In this document: one piece after another, positions 20,681 to 30,828 of the stretch
Layout: the number at the start of each line of letters is the position of its first letter
How positions within the stretch are numbered: the stretch's first letter is position 1
Origin: Caulobacter sp. BP25
GTDB taxonomy: Bacteria; Pseudomonadota; Alphaproteobacteria; Caulobacterales; Caulobacteraceae
Direction of reading: 5' to 3'
NCBI RefSeq assembly: GCF_002737755.1
Contig: NZ_PEGH01000007.1
Coordinates: 62,001-126,000, forward strand
Length of the DNA: 64,000 nucleotides
Position numbers and translations under genes: made by a program
Notes under the pieces: model-generated
Told to the model about the DNA's origin: nothing
Seen by the model: the letters and a program-made list of their open reading frames with translations, nothing else
Databases searched by the model: none

Positions 20681-21849
20681 GCGCGTCTTTGAAGGTCATG
20701 CTGGTCGCGGCCGAAGCCTCGGGCGACGCCTTGGGCGCGTCGCTGGCCAAGGCGTTACGAGCCCGGCTCGGCGAGCGCGTGACCTTCGTCGGCGTCGGCG
20801 GGATCAAGATGGCCGAGCAGGGGGTTCAAAGCCCCTTCGATATCGCTCAGCTGTCGATCCTGGGCATCTGGGAGGGGCTAAAGGCCTATCCGACGGTTAA
20901 GGCTAGGCTCGCCGACACCGTGGCCCTGGCGGTTCGTGAAAGGCCCGATGTTGCGGTGCTGATCGACAGCTGGGGGTTCAATATCCGGCTGGCGAAGGCC
21001 TTGCGGAAGGCCAATCCCAATATCGCTTTGGTGAAGTATGTGGCTCCGCAGGTCTGGGCCTATCATCCTGGCCGCGCTGTTGACTTGGCCCGGTCCGTTG
21101 ATCTGCTGCTGTCCATCCAGCCGATGGATCAGGCCTATTTCGACGCGGCGGGGCTGGAGAACGTCTTCGTCGGCAACTCGGCGCTGGCGAAGCGCTTCGA
21201 CAAGGCGGACGCCAGTCGTCTGCGTGCTGCGATCAACGCCGGTCCCGAAACCCCGATTTTGCTGGTTCTGCCGGGCAGCCGTCCGTCCGAGATCGAGCGC
21301 GTCATGCCGGTCTTCGAAGACGCCGTGAAGCGGCTCAAGGCTGATCGACCGGAACTGGCCGTGGTCGTGCCCGCCGCCTATACGGTCGTGGAAGCCGTGA
21401 AGGCCCGGGTGGCGGGCTGGCCCTTCCGCGCTCACGTGATCGAAGACGAACAGCTCAAGGACGACGCCTTTGTCGCTGGTGACGTGGCGCTCGCCTGCAG
21501 CGGCACGGTGACCACCGAGCTTGCCCTGGCTGGTCGGCCGATGGTCGTAGGCTACAAGACCGGCGCGATCACCTACGCCATCCTCAAGCGCCTGATGAAG
21601 CCGCGCTGGATCACCTTGTTCAATATCGCCGCCGGGCGGGCCATCGCGCCGGAGTTCATTCAGCACGCCTGCGAGGGCGAGGTCTTGGCCCAAGCCGCGG
21701 GACGGCTGCTTGATGATCCCGAACGTCGCGCATGTCAGGCAGCGGAGCAGTATGACGCATTGGATAAGATGGGACGTGGCATGCCCGATCCTTCCGAGAC
21801 TGCGGCGACGGCGATGATCGACTTCCTTCGGGCGCGCGATCGAATTTAA
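20677..21849 (+). CDS. lpxB: Lipid-A-disaccharide synthase
   Basis: Glycosyltransferase (GT19) joining lipid X to UDP-2,3-diacylglucosamine. 390 aa with VAAEASGDALGASL at the N-terminus, APQVWAYHPGRA and CSGTVTTELALAGRPMVVGYK near the C-terminus. GTG start overlapping the lpxI stop (GTGA). Last gene of the envelope operon. Confidence 0.95.
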   Translation: MSASLKVMLVAAEASGDALGASLAKALRARLGERVTFVGVGGIKMAEQGVQSPFDIAQLSILGIWEGLKAYPTVKARLADTVALAVRERPDVAVLIDSWGFNIRLAKALRKANPNIALVKYVAPQVWAYHPGRAVDLARSVDLLLSIQPMDQAYFDAAGLENVFVGNSALAKRFDKADASRLRAAINAGPETPILLVLPGSRPSEIERVMPVFEDAVKRLKADRPELAVVVPAAYTVVEAVKARVAGWPFRAHVIEDEQLKDDAFVAGDVALACSGTVTTELALAGRPMVVGYKTGAITYAILKRLMKPRWITLFNIAAGRAIAPEFIQHACEGEVLAQAAGRLLDDPERRACQAAEQYDALDKMGRGMPDPSETAATAMIDFLRARDRI

Positions 21850-21851
21850 GG

Positions 21852-21866
21852 TTAACTGACGGTTTA
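21852..21866 (+). promoter_or_regulatory. Possible CtrA-like site before fliK
   Basis: TTAA-CTGACGG-TTTA resembles the CtrA box TTAA-N7-TTAA with one mismatch, 48 bases ahead of the fliK-like start. CtrA controls early flagellar genes in Caulobacter. The match is short and such sites arise by chance. Confidence 0.3.
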
Positions 21867-21913
21867 CATCCACGTCGTAGTCTCTGGATAACGTTCCTCG
21901 TGGAGCCGTCGTC

Positions 21914-23656
21914 GTGGCCATAGACCCGACCGCGCCCGTGACACCGATCCCTCCCGCCGCGCCGCCCGGGAGCCAACCCCATTCGGTCGTTCTGCAAGCC
22001 ATGGCTCGCGCGGCCCTGGCGAATGTCACCAACACCTTGGGCGAACTCGTCGGGCAGCCGGCGGCAGAGGCGGGCAAGTCTCGTCAGGTCGTGGACTCGT
22101 TCGGTCAGACTTTAGCTCAGGACGCTGGACGCGCGGCGGTGTCGTCTTCGTCAGGCGGCGGCGCGCCCAGCGCCGCGCCGCCGAAGCCGCAGCTTCAGGA
22201 GACCCGCCTGATGCGCGCTGTGCGGATCGCCGCGACGGAGGCAGTTCCGCGCCAAGCTGGGTTGGCGCCGCTGATGGCGGATATTCATGCGGTGCTGGAA
22301 CGCCCCGAGACGCCCGAAGAGGTGCGCGCGGCTGGCGCGGTTCTCCTGGCTCGGCTTCCTCGCGCGTTCGAGATGTCCACTTCGCGAGGGCTGAAGGAGG
22401 CCGTGGAGCAGTCCGGCGTCTTCCTGGAGGCGCGATTGGCGAAAAGGGCGCCGTCGGCGCAGGAGGGCGCCGTCCAGACGTCGTCCGTCGATACTGACCT
22501 GAAGGCGGCGCTGCTAGTCTTCAAGGGAGCGCTCAGCACCTGGCTAGCGCGGACCGAGCCGCCTCCAACCGCAGAGGCGCAATCGCGCGAGCAAGACGCG
22601 CCTGGTTCTGCGGCCGAAGCTGATCGATCCGCGCCGACGGCGAAGGCGGAGGTCCGAGCAACTTCGACCCCCGTTCCTGAGAGTTGGAACGAGGACGTCG
22701 CAGAGAGATCGTCGTCGCCACTGGCCCCATCCTGGGAGCCTGCGGACGAGAAGGCGGATTTCGCGGGCGTGACTAAGGCGCCCCAGGCGCAGCCAGAATC
22801 GTCGGAGCTCCAGGACCCATCGCCGGCAACGAAGCCGACCTTCGTCGCGCCTATGGAAGAGGAAGCCGTCGAGCCGCGCTTCGCTGTCTTTCTGGCCCCG
22901 TCTAGACCTGCGACGCTGCTCTCGGCCAAGCCGCAGATTCAAGCGCTTGGCCTGCTGGGACTGTTCGAGGCCTCGCCTCCGCTCGAAGAGACGCGGACGG
23001 CGGCGCGCCTTGGCGCCGCTCCGCTCGCGGCCCGTGGCTATGGCGCGGTCGCCGCCGACTCCGAGCGACCGAAGACCCCGCCGCCGCCCTTCGTTGACGG
23101 TCCCATGGCGGGGCAGCGGCCTGCGCCGTCCGACTTGCCGCCGCTCGCCGCAGCGGAGGAGATCGTTCGTCGGCTCCTGAAGGGCGCCAATGGAGCTCTG
23201 GCGCGGCAGGACCTGATGCAGATCGCTTCGCTTCGCGAGGTGCATCACGATGCGGAGACGGGCGAGACGCGGCCGCAACCGATGCGTCTGAACCTCGATG
23301 TCCCTTTCGTGACGCCTCAGGGCGTGGCGGTGGCTCAGTTTGAAATCACAAAGGACGGAGGTGGAGCGGGCGGTGCGCCGGTCGGGCCAACTGAAAGGAC
23401 CTATCGGGCGCGGTTCTCGATCGACGTCGAGCCGCTGGGGCCCGTACACGCCTTGGTGACCCTGGCCGGCAACCGGGCGCGGGTGTCGCTTTGGGCCGAA
23501 CGGGCCGAGACCATCGCCCGCCTTCGCGCTGGCGAGGAGGCTCTGGGCGCGGCGCTGCGGCAGGCCGAACTTACGCCCGAGGTCGCCGTCCATTCGGGCG
23601 CGCCTCCAGTCAGAGACGCCAGCGCCCTGGGCCACTTCGTAGACCAAGCCTCATGA
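21914..23656 (+). CDS. fliK: Flagellar hook-length control protein FliK-like
   Basis: 580 aa. A long low-complexity Ala/Pro/Glu-rich N-terminal and middle part with no recognised domain, then a C-terminal domain of about 120 residues (LNLDVPFVTPQGVAVAQFEI through VSLWAERAETIARL) resembling the Flg_hook domain that signals the export gate to switch substrate. This architecture is the FliK type. The next gene resembles the FlhB C-terminal domain, its known partner, which supports the call. GTG start. Sequence identity in FliK is low, so the name is inferred. Confidence 0.75.
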   Translation: MAIDPTAPVTPIPPAAPPGSQPHSVVLQAMARAALANVTNTLGELVGQPAAEAGKSRQVVDSFGQTLAQDAGRAAVSSSSGGGAPSAAPPKPQLQETRLMRAVRIAATEAVPRQAGLAPLMADIHAVLERPETPEEVRAAGAVLLARLPRAFEMSTSRGLKEAVEQSGVFLEARLAKRAPSAQEGAVQTSSVDTDLKAALLVFKGALSTWLARTEPPPTAEAQSREQDAPGSAAEADRSAPTAKAEVRATSTPVPESWNEDVAERSSSPLAPSWEPADEKADFAGVTKAPQAQPESSELQDPSPATKPTFVAPMEEEAVEPRFAVFLAPSRPATLLSAKPQIQALGLLGLFEASPPLEETRTAARLGAAPLAARGYGAVAADSERPKTPPPPFVDGPMAGQRPAPSDLPPLAAAEEIVRRLLKGANGALARQDLMQIASLREVHHDAETGETRPQPMRLNLDVPFVTPQGVAVAQFEITKDGGGAGGAPVGPTERTYRARFSIDVEPLGPVHALVTLAGNRARVSLWAERAETIARLRAGEEALGAALRQAELTPEVAVHSGAPPVRDASALGHFVDQAS

Positions 23657-23916
23657 GCGGGATCGTCGGACCTTCGGCGCGTCCGCGCATCGCGGTCGCT
23701 CTGCTGCACGAGGACCCCGCCGCGCCCAGAGTGATCGCCTCGGGTCAGGGCTGGGTCGGCGAGAAGATCATCGAGGCGGCGCGAGAACATGGCGTGCCGA
23801 TCGAAGAAGATCCCGTGCTCGCCCAGGCCCTCTCGACGATCGAGATCGACGAGGAGATTCCAGAGAGCCTCTACCGCGCGGTCGCCGAGGTCTTGGGCTT
23901 CCTGCTCAAGCCTTGA
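23653..23916 (+). CDS. FlhB C-terminal-domain-like protein (FlhX-like)
   Basis: 87 aa matching only the cytoplasmic tail of FlhB after the autocleavage site: IAVALLHEDPAAPRVIASGQGWVGEKI, then AREHGVPIEEDP and EIPESLYRAVAEVLGFLL. No membrane part and no NPTH cleavage motif (ARPRIAVAL is found instead). Stand-alone copies of this domain occur in other bacteria as FlhX and can substitute for the cleaved FlhB tail. Starts in an ATGA overlap with the fliK-like gene. Confidence 0.85.
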   Translation: MSGIVGPSARPRIAVALLHEDPAAPRVIASGQGWVGEKIIEAAREHGVPIEEDPVLAQALSTIEIDEEIPESLYRAVAEVLGFLLKP

Positions 23917-23935
23917 AACCTCGGGCTCTGAAACG

Positions 23936-23961
23936 AAAAAGGCCCCACCGAAGCGGGGCCT
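23936..23961 (-). terminator. Rho-independent terminator of gltA
   Basis: On the minus strand a GGCCCC/GGGGCC stem (arms 23940-23946 and 23955-23961 on the plus strand) is followed by a T-run (plus-strand AAAAA). Lies 32 bases beyond the gltA stop. Confidence 0.85.
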
Positions 23962-23992
23962 GATCCTTGATCCTCGGCGTAGCGTTTAGCGC

Positions 23993-25273
<1,281 letters not shown>

Positions 25274-25340
25274 ACTTAGACCCCTTCATAAATTGGAACG
25301 AGCAGTCCAACTTTCGTTTTCGCGGGTGCGTTATAGCGCC

Positions 25341-26768
25341 TCATGCGCGCGGCGCCAGGGCGTCGTCAAGTCGCCCCAAGCTCTCTTCGCGGGACAGGGC
25401 CGCCATCGTCTTGTTCAGATCCGGCGCCGGAGCGCCGCCGGTCAGGATCCCGCGCAGGGCGGGACCGAACTTGCCAAAGCCGACGCCTTCGGATTCCGCG
25501 AATGATTTCAACACGGTCTCCAGCGTGGCGGCGTCGAAGGCCGGCGCGGACGCCAGCTGATCACGCAGGCGCTTGAGTCGCTCGACGGTTTCTTCGGTCA
25601 GTTGCTTCTGCGTCTTTTCGTCCAGGGTCAGTGGGCGGGTCTTCAGTGCAAACGCACAGTGATCCACCAGCTCCAGGATGGTCTTGGCGCCTTCCTTCAC
25701 TTCCGGGACGGTGCGAGCGATGCGCTCGCGCGCGTCGTCGGGGAGAGGCTCGTCGCGCTTCTGGGCGGCGGCCAGGGCCAGGTCCGTCAATCGGGCGTCG
25801 TCGGCCTTGCGCAGGTGCTGAGCGTTGGTGTGGTTCAGCTTGGCCCAGTCCAGGCGCGCCGGCGCCTTGACCACGTCCGCCACATCGAACCAGCTGATCG
25901 CCTGCTCGTCGTTGAAGACCTCGTCGTCGCCGTGGCCCCAGCCCAGGCGCGCCAGGTAGTTGCGCATACCCTCGGGGATGTAGCCGAGGTCGGCGAACTC
26001 GCCCACGGCTTGGGCCCCGTGACGCTTGGAGAGCTTGGCGCCGTCGGGGCCGTGAATCAGCGGGATGTGGGCGAAGGCGGGCACGGCCCAATCCATCGCC
26101 TGATAGATCAGGGTCTGGCGGGCGGCGTTGTTTAGGTGGTCATCGCCCCGGATCACGTGGGTGACGCCCATGTCGTGGTCGTCGACGACCACGGCGAGGT
26201 TGTAGGTCGGTGCGCCATCCGCCCGCAGCAGGACCAGATCGTCCAGCTCGATGTTGCGGAAGGTCACCGGGCCCTTGACCAGGTCATTGACCAGGGTCTC
26301 GCCGTCCAGCGGGCCCTTGAAGCGGATCACGTGCGGGATCGACAGGTCGCCTTCAGGGGAGTCACGCCACGGCGAGCGGATCGCCTTGCCTTCGGCGCGA
26401 GCCTTCTCGCGCGCGACCTCCAGTTCCTCGACGGTCATCCAGCAGCGATAGGCGCGGCCCTTGGCCAGCAGCTCGTGCACCACCTCGACGTGTCGGGGCG
26501 CGCGGGTGTGCTGGAAGATCACTTCGTCGTCGGACTTCAGGCCCAGCCAGTCCAGGCCCTCGAAGATCGCGGCGACCGCGGCTTCGGTTGAACGCTCGCG
26601 ATCGGTGTCCTCGACGCGAATAAGGAACTTCCCTCCCGTATGGCGTGCATATAACCAGTTGAACAGCGCCGTGCGGGCGCCGCCGATATGCAGAAAGCCG
26701 GTGGGCGAGGGGGCAAAGCGCGTGACGACGCCCGTGGGATTTGGGCCAGTGGGTGAGGGGTTCGACAT
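25341..26768 (-). CDS. gltX: Glutamyl-tRNA synthetase
   Basis: Class I synthetase, 475 aa from the chosen ATG at 26768. HIGH-type motif within RFAPSPTGFLHIGGARTAL and KMSKS-type motif as KLSKRHGA. The open frame extends 28 codons further upstream, but MSNPSPTGPNPTGVVTRFAP is the family-like N-terminus. Many alphaproteobacteria use such an enzyme to misacylate tRNA-Gln for GatCAB; sequence alone does not settle that here. Divergent from comEC across 162 bases with nothing recognised. Confidence 0.95.
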   Translation of the reverse strand: MSNPSPTGPNPTGVVTRFAPSPTGFLHIGGARTALFNWLYARHTGGKFLIRVEDTDRERSTEAAVAAIFEGLDWLGLKSDDEVIFQHTRAPRHVEVVHELLAKGRAYRCWMTVEELEVAREKARAEGKAIRSPWRDSPEGDLSIPHVIRFKGPLDGETLVNDLVKGPVTFRNIELDDLVLLRADGAPTYNLAVVVDDHDMGVTHVIRGDDHLNNAARQTLIYQAMDWAVPAFAHIPLIHGPDGAKLSKRHGAQAVGEFADLGYIPEGMRNYLARLGWGHGDDEVFNDEQAISWFDVADVVKAPARLDWAKLNHTNAQHLRKADDARLTDLALAAAQKRDEPLPDDARERIARTVPEVKEGAKTILELVDHCAFALKTRPLTLDEKTQKQLTEETVERLKRLRDQLASAPAFDAATLETVLKSFAESEGVGFGKFGPALRGILTGGAPAPDLNKTMAALSREESLGRLDDALAPRA

Positions 26769-26930
26769 GGACTTCAAGGCTGCAAGGCTGGACGCCGGAG
26801 CGGCGTCGAAAAACGCGAGCCGCGACGCGGCTTGGGCGGGGCGTCTTAGCATGGCGGTTCCCGCGAGGCCTAGCGGTTTCGCGCGCTGCGGCGAAGTTGG
26901 TCAGGTCGTCAAAAATCCCGTGGTTTCCGC

Positions 26931-29099
26931 GTGTTAGGCACGGAAGCTGTTGATATCCCGCGTCCGGTGGGGGGCAACCGGCTTTCCATCCGTGCGCTGG
27001 CGGCGCTCGGCTTGGCGGAGTTGCGCGATAACGAGGCCAGGGCGTTTCTGTGGGCGCCGGTCGCCTTTGGGTTGGGCGCGGCGGCCTATCTGGAGGCTGG
27101 ACGCGAGCCGTCTTTGTGGGGGCTCGGCGCTGCGGCGCTCGTGCTTGCGGCGACGTGGGGAGCGCTGCGTCACCGTGGATCGGCGGCCTGGATCGTCGCC
27201 ATGGCCAGCTTGGTGGCGTTCGGCGCGGCGGGCGCGCTGGCGGCTAAGGTGCGCAGCGACCGGGTCGCCGCGCCGATCATGGGCGGCGAGCGGGTGGTGC
27301 GCCGCGTGGATGGCTTCGTCGTCGATGTCGTTAGCCCCGGCGCTGGCGGCCAGCGCCTGCTTATCGCGCCGGTCTCGATCTCCGGCATGCCGCCGGAGCG
27401 AACGCCGAGGCGGATCCGGGTGACGATCGGCGAGAACGAGACGCCCGCGCCCGGGCAAGCGATCCGCCTCAAGGCCATGCTGGGTCAGCCGCCGCCGCCA
27501 GCCGCGCCGGGGTCCTACGATTTCGCGCGCGATGCCTGGTTCGATTCGATCGGCGGGGTGGGCTTCGCGATTGGAGAGCTCGGCGTTGGGTGGCTGGATC
27601 CGCCGCCGCTTCGGCTGCGGATCGTGATGGCGATCAATGCTTTCCGCTGGAGCCTCGCTCAGCGGATCATGGACCGTATGGGGCCGACCAGCGGCGGCAT
27701 CGGCGCGGCCATGGTGACCGGGCACGAAGCCTGGATCACGCAAGAGCAGACCGACGCGATGCGGGCTTCGGGCCTGGCGCACATCCTGTCGATCTCGGGC
27801 CTGCATATGGCGATTGTCGGCGGCTTCGTGTTCGGCGCGGTGCGCCTGGGCGTCGCCGCCTGGCCGTGGTTGGCGCTACGGGCGCCAGGCAAGAAGATCG
27901 CCGCTAGTGCCGGCCTGATCGCGGTGCTCGGCTATCTGGTCATCTCTGGTGCGCCGCCGCCAGCCGAACGAGCCGCGATCACCGCCAGCGTCGCCTTCCT
28001 GGCTATTCTGTTCGATCGGCGCGCCATAACCCTGCATGGCTTGGCCGTGGCGGCGCTGCTGATCTTGGCGCTGAAGCCGGAAACTGCCGGCGAGCCGGGT
28101 TTCCAGATGTCGTTCGCCGCCACCGCAGCCCTGGTCGCCCTCGCCGAGGCTTGGCCTCGTCCTCTGAGGGAGATCTCCACACCCTGGTGGATTCGTTGGC
28201 CGCAGGCGGGCATCACTTGGCTCGCGGCCAGCGTCGGCGCCAGTCTGGTGGCGGGCCTCGCCACCGCGCCGTTCGCCATGCAGCATTTCAACCGCGTCGC
28301 CGTCTGGGGGCTGCCGGCCAATCTTGCGGTCGCGCCGCTGTCTTCGTTCGTGATCATGCCGTTCCTGGCGATTGGGACGCTGCTGGAACCCTTCGGTCTC
28401 GGCGCGCCGTTCCTGGCCGTGGCGGGCTGGGGCGTCGATGCGATGATCGGAGTCGCCAACGGCTTTGCGGACGCCCACGGCGCGCAGCGGATTGTCGCCA
28501 GCGCGCCGCCGATGGTGCTGGTCATAGCCTTCTTGGGACTGATGATCTTGTGTCTCTGGAAGGGAAGGCTGCGCTGGGTTGGCGCGCCCATGGCGCTTGC
28601 CGTCGCGCTGTGGCCGAGGCCCGCGCCGCCAGACGCCTGGATCGCCGCCGACGGCGCGACGGCCGCCGTGCGCTCGGGCGACGCCGCCGTGCTTCTGCGT
28701 ACGGACGCCAAACGGTTCGGGGCGGAGCTGTGGGCGCGCCGACGAGGTCTCACGCCCGCAACCTGGAACCTCTACGCCTGCGACAAGCGGGTCTGCGCAC
28801 CAGGACTGGGCGCGCCGGTTCTTCTATCGCTGGCTTGGAGCCGGCGGGCGCCCGACGCGGAGATCCTGTCGAGTCTCTGCGTCAATAGTGAGGTGGTGGT
28901 TCTCAGAGGCCCCGCGCCGGAGCGGACACCGCCGTTGTGCGTCGACACGGTCCTGTTGAACGCCGAGGACTTCGCGCGGGGCGGCGCCGCCGAGCTATAT
29001 CATCGGCCGGATGGCTGGCGGGTCGTCTGGGCGCAGCCCTTGCGCGGCTATCGTCCCTGGAGCCGTCTGCTGACAGCGGATGACGTCGAAGGCCGCTAA
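26931..29099 (+). CDS. comEC: ComEC/Rec2 family DNA uptake membrane protein
   Basis: Channel protein for transport of single-stranded DNA in natural transformation. 722 aa: N-terminal hydrophobic segments, an extracellular OB-like region with a ComEC signature (PGSYDFARDAWF), the core competence domain (MVTGHEAWITQEQTDAMRASG, then LAHILSISGLHMAIVGG) and a membrane-rich half. The C-terminus is short and lacks a clear metallo-beta-lactamase domain seen in Bacillus ComEC. GTG start at 26931; no ATG nearby upstream. Confidence 0.9.
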   Translation: MLGTEAVDIPRPVGGNRLSIRALAALGLAELRDNEARAFLWAPVAFGLGAAAYLEAGREPSLWGLGAAALVLAATWGALRHRGSAAWIVAMASLVAFGAAGALAAKVRSDRVAAPIMGGERVVRRVDGFVVDVVSPGAGGQRLLIAPVSISGMPPERTPRRIRVTIGENETPAPGQAIRLKAMLGQPPPPAAPGSYDFARDAWFDSIGGVGFAIGELGVGWLDPPPLRLRIVMAINAFRWSLAQRIMDRMGPTSGGIGAAMVTGHEAWITQEQTDAMRASGLAHILSISGLHMAIVGGFVFGAVRLGVAAWPWLALRAPGKKIAASAGLIAVLGYLVISGAPPPAERAAITASVAFLAILFDRRAITLHGLAVAALLILALKPETAGEPGFQMSFAATAALVALAEAWPRPLREISTPWWIRWPQAGITWLAASVGASLVAGLATAPFAMQHFNRVAVWGLPANLAVAPLSSFVIMPFLAIGTLLEPFGLGAPFLAVAGWGVDAMIGVANGFADAHGAQRIVASAPPMVLVIAFLGLMILCLWKGRLRWVGAPMALAVALWPRPAPPDAWIAADGATAAVRSGDAAVLLRTDAKRFGAELWARRRGLTPATWNLYACDKRVCAPGLGAPVLLSLAWSRRAPDAEILSSLCVNSEVVVLRGPAPERTPPLCVDTVLLNAEDFARGGAAELYHRPDGWRVVWAQPLRGYRPWSRLLTADDVEGR

Positions 29100-29131
29100 G
29101 TGTCGATACGCTCAAGTCTGGAGGCCTCGCC

Positions 29132-29887
29132 ATGACCAACCCATTCGCCGCCCGCCGCGCCGCGTTTCGCGCCTTACACGCCGAGGGCTGCTTCACCCTG
29201 CCCAATCCGTGGGACGCCGGGAGTGCGCGCCGATTGGAAAGGCTGGGTTTCAAGGCCTTAGCCTCGACCAGCGCTGGCGCGGCCTGGTCGATGGGCAAGG
29301 ACGACGGCCAGATCACCCGCGACGAGGTGGTCGCTCACCTGCGCCTGCTGTGCGCGGCGACGGAACTGCCGGTGAACGCCGACTTTGAGAACGGCTTTTC
29401 TGACACGGCTGAAGGCGTGGCCGAGAACGTGGTCCTGGCCATCGACGCTGGCGTCGCGGGCCTGTCGATCGAGGACTGGTCGGGTTCGGCCCTTTACGAC
29501 CTGGCGACGGCGGGGGAGCGCCTGAAAGCGGCGCGGCGGGCGATCGACGCTTCGGGCCAGGATGTTGTCCTGGTTGGCCGCGCAGAGGGCTATCTTCGCG
29601 GCGCGCGCGACCTGGATCAAATCATTCAGCGCCTGAAAGCCTATGCAGAGGCTGGCGCGGACTGCCTCTACGCCCCCGCTGTAACTGATCCTGAGGAGAT
29701 CCGAGCTGTCGTTCAGGCCGTCTCGCCCAAGCCAGTCAATGTGCTGCTGTGGGGCCCCGACATGACGGTCGACGGCGTGGCTGCGCTGGGCGTGCGCCGA
29801 GTCAGCACAGGCGGAGCCTTGGCGGCCGCCGCCTGGAAGGGTTTCGACGCCGCCGCCAAGCGCCTGGCGGAGGAGGGGCGGCTTTAG
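29132..29887 (+). CDS. Isocitrate lyase/PEP mutase family protein
   Basis: TIM-barrel protein of the ICL/PEP mutase superfamily, 251 aa. Seen: LPNPWDAGSARRLERLGFKALASTS, the DxE-type metal-binding DADFENG-equivalent (VNADFENGF) and SIEDWSG. The usual catalytic KKCGH of isocitrate lyase is absent, so this belongs to the PEP mutase/carboxyphosphonoenolpyruvate-like group; many members cleave 2-methylisocitrate or oxaloacetate-like compounds. Substrate is unknown. GGAGG precedes the ATG. Confidence 0.85.
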   Translation: MTNPFAARRAAFRALHAEGCFTLPNPWDAGSARRLERLGFKALASTSAGAAWSMGKDDGQITRDEVVAHLRLLCAATELPVNADFENGFSDTAEGVAENVVLAIDAGVAGLSIEDWSGSALYDLATAGERLKAARRAIDASGQDVVLVGRAEGYLRGARDLDQIIQRLKAYAEAGADCLYAPAVTDPEEIRAVVQAVSPKPVNVLLWGPDMTVDGVAALGVRRVSTGGALAAAAWKGFDAAAKRLAEEGRL

Positions 29888-29899
29888 GCCATACACCAA

Positions 29900-29998
29900 C
29901 TGTCATCCCGGACAGCTCGAAGAGCCGATCCGGGACCGCCGGAAACGCCGAGTTTGTGACGGTCCCAGCTCTTCGCTGCGCTTCGGCCGGGAGGACAG
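29900..29998. repeat. Palindromic intergenic repeat, copy A
   Basis: 99-bp element with outer arms CTGTCATCCCGG (29900-29911) and CCGGGAGGACAG (29987-29998, one mismatch), and an inner GGGACC/GGTCCC pair. Two other copies are at 49069-49159 and 62902-62999. It lies between the converging PEP-mutase-like gene and lexA, where its hairpin could end transcription from both sides. Confidence 0.85.
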
Positions 29999-30006
29999 TA
30001 TCCGCC

Positions 30007-30708
30007 CTAGTGATAGCGCCGGATCAGCCCGACCAGCTTGCCCTGCACCTCGACCTGATCGGGACCGAAGATGCGGGTTTCGTACTTGGGGTTGGCGGCT
30101 TCTAGGGCGATCGAGCCGCCCTTCTTGCGCAGACGCTTCAAGGTGGCTTCCTCGCCGACCAGGGCGACGACGATCTCGCCCGAGGTGGCGGTGTCGCCCT
30201 TCTTGATGATGACGTAGTCGCCGTCGAGGATGCCGGCCTCGATCATCGAGTCGCCCTGCACCTCGAGAACATAGTGCTCGCCGCTGCCCAGCATGGATTC
30301 GGGCACCGGCAGGCGCTCGCGCTCGTGCTGGATGGCGTCGATCGGCGTGCCGGCGGCGATGCGGCCCAGGATCGGCAATTCGCGGCTGTCATTGGCGGCC
30401 GGAGCCGACGTTGATGGAGGCGGAGCGCCGCCGCCTTCGAACACTTGCGGACGGAAAGCGCCCCGGCCTTTGGGCGGAGCTGCGGTTGTCGCCTGCTGCG
30501 GCAGCTTGACCACTTCCAGCGCCCGCGCCCGATGCGCGAGGCGTCGGATGAAGCCGCGTTCCTCCAGCGCCGTGATCAGGCGGTGGATGCCCGACTTCGA
30601 CGCCAGGTCGAGCGCCTCCTTCATCTCGTCGAAGGACGGGGAGACACCGGTCTCCTTGATCCGCTCGTGGATGAACATGAGCAGTTCGTGCTGCTTGCGG
30701 GTGAGCAT
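30007..30708 (-). CDS. lexA: SOS repressor LexA
   Basis: Represses DNA-damage genes and is inactivated by RecA-stimulated self-cleavage. 233 aa. N-terminal winged helix-turn-helix ([19 protein letters not shown]), a Pro/Gly-rich linker at about residues 70-107, and an S24 peptidase domain with cleavage site Ala119-Gly120 (RIAAGTP), Ser154 ([14 protein letters not shown]) and Lys191 (EATLKRL). ATG 30708 is chosen; upstream in-frame codons are not LexA-like. Two perfect SOS boxes upstream indicate autoregulation. Confidence 0.97.
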   Translation of the reverse strand: MLTRKQHELLMFIHERIKETGVSPSFDEMKEALDLASKSGIHRLITALEERGFIRRLAHRARALEVVKLPQQATTAAPPKGRGAFRPQVFEGGGAPPPSTSAPAANDSRELPILGRIAAGTPIDAIQHERERLPVPESMLGSGEHYVLEVQGDSMIEAGILDGDYVIIKKGDTATSGEIVVALVGEEATLKRLRKKGGSIALEAANPKYETRIFGPDQVEVQGKLVGLIRRYH

Positions 30709-30754
30709 GTCGACCTCGGCTGGAGCGCGGAACAAACCGCAAACCTTCAACGAT

Positions 30755-30769
30755 GTTCTCTAGGCGTTC
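30755..30769 (-). promoter_or_regulatory. LexA box 1 of lexA
   Basis: Perfect GTTC-N7-GTTC (GTTCTCTAGGCGTTC), overlapping the probable -10 region. Confidence 0.92.
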
Positions 30770-30783
30770 TTCCTTAATGTCAA
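30757..30783 (-). promoter_or_regulatory. Probable lexA promoter
   Basis: On the minus strand TTGACA (30778-30783) followed after about 13 bases by CCTAGAGA (30757-30764), resembling the Caulobacter housekeeping consensus TTGAC-N10-14-GCTANAWC. Box 1 covers the -10 and box 2 lies just upstream of the -35, so both would block polymerase. Confidence 0.65.
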
Positions 30784-30792
30784 GTTGACGCT

Positions 30793-30807
30793 GTTCCCGC
30801 TGTGTTC
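30793..30807 (-). promoter_or_regulatory. LexA box 2 of lexA
   Basis: Perfect GTTC-N7-GTTC (GTTCCCGCTGTGTTC), exactly 38 bases from box 1, upstream of the -35 element. Confidence 0.85.
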
Positions 30808-30828
30808 AGGCCCGGAATTACGGGGCTC

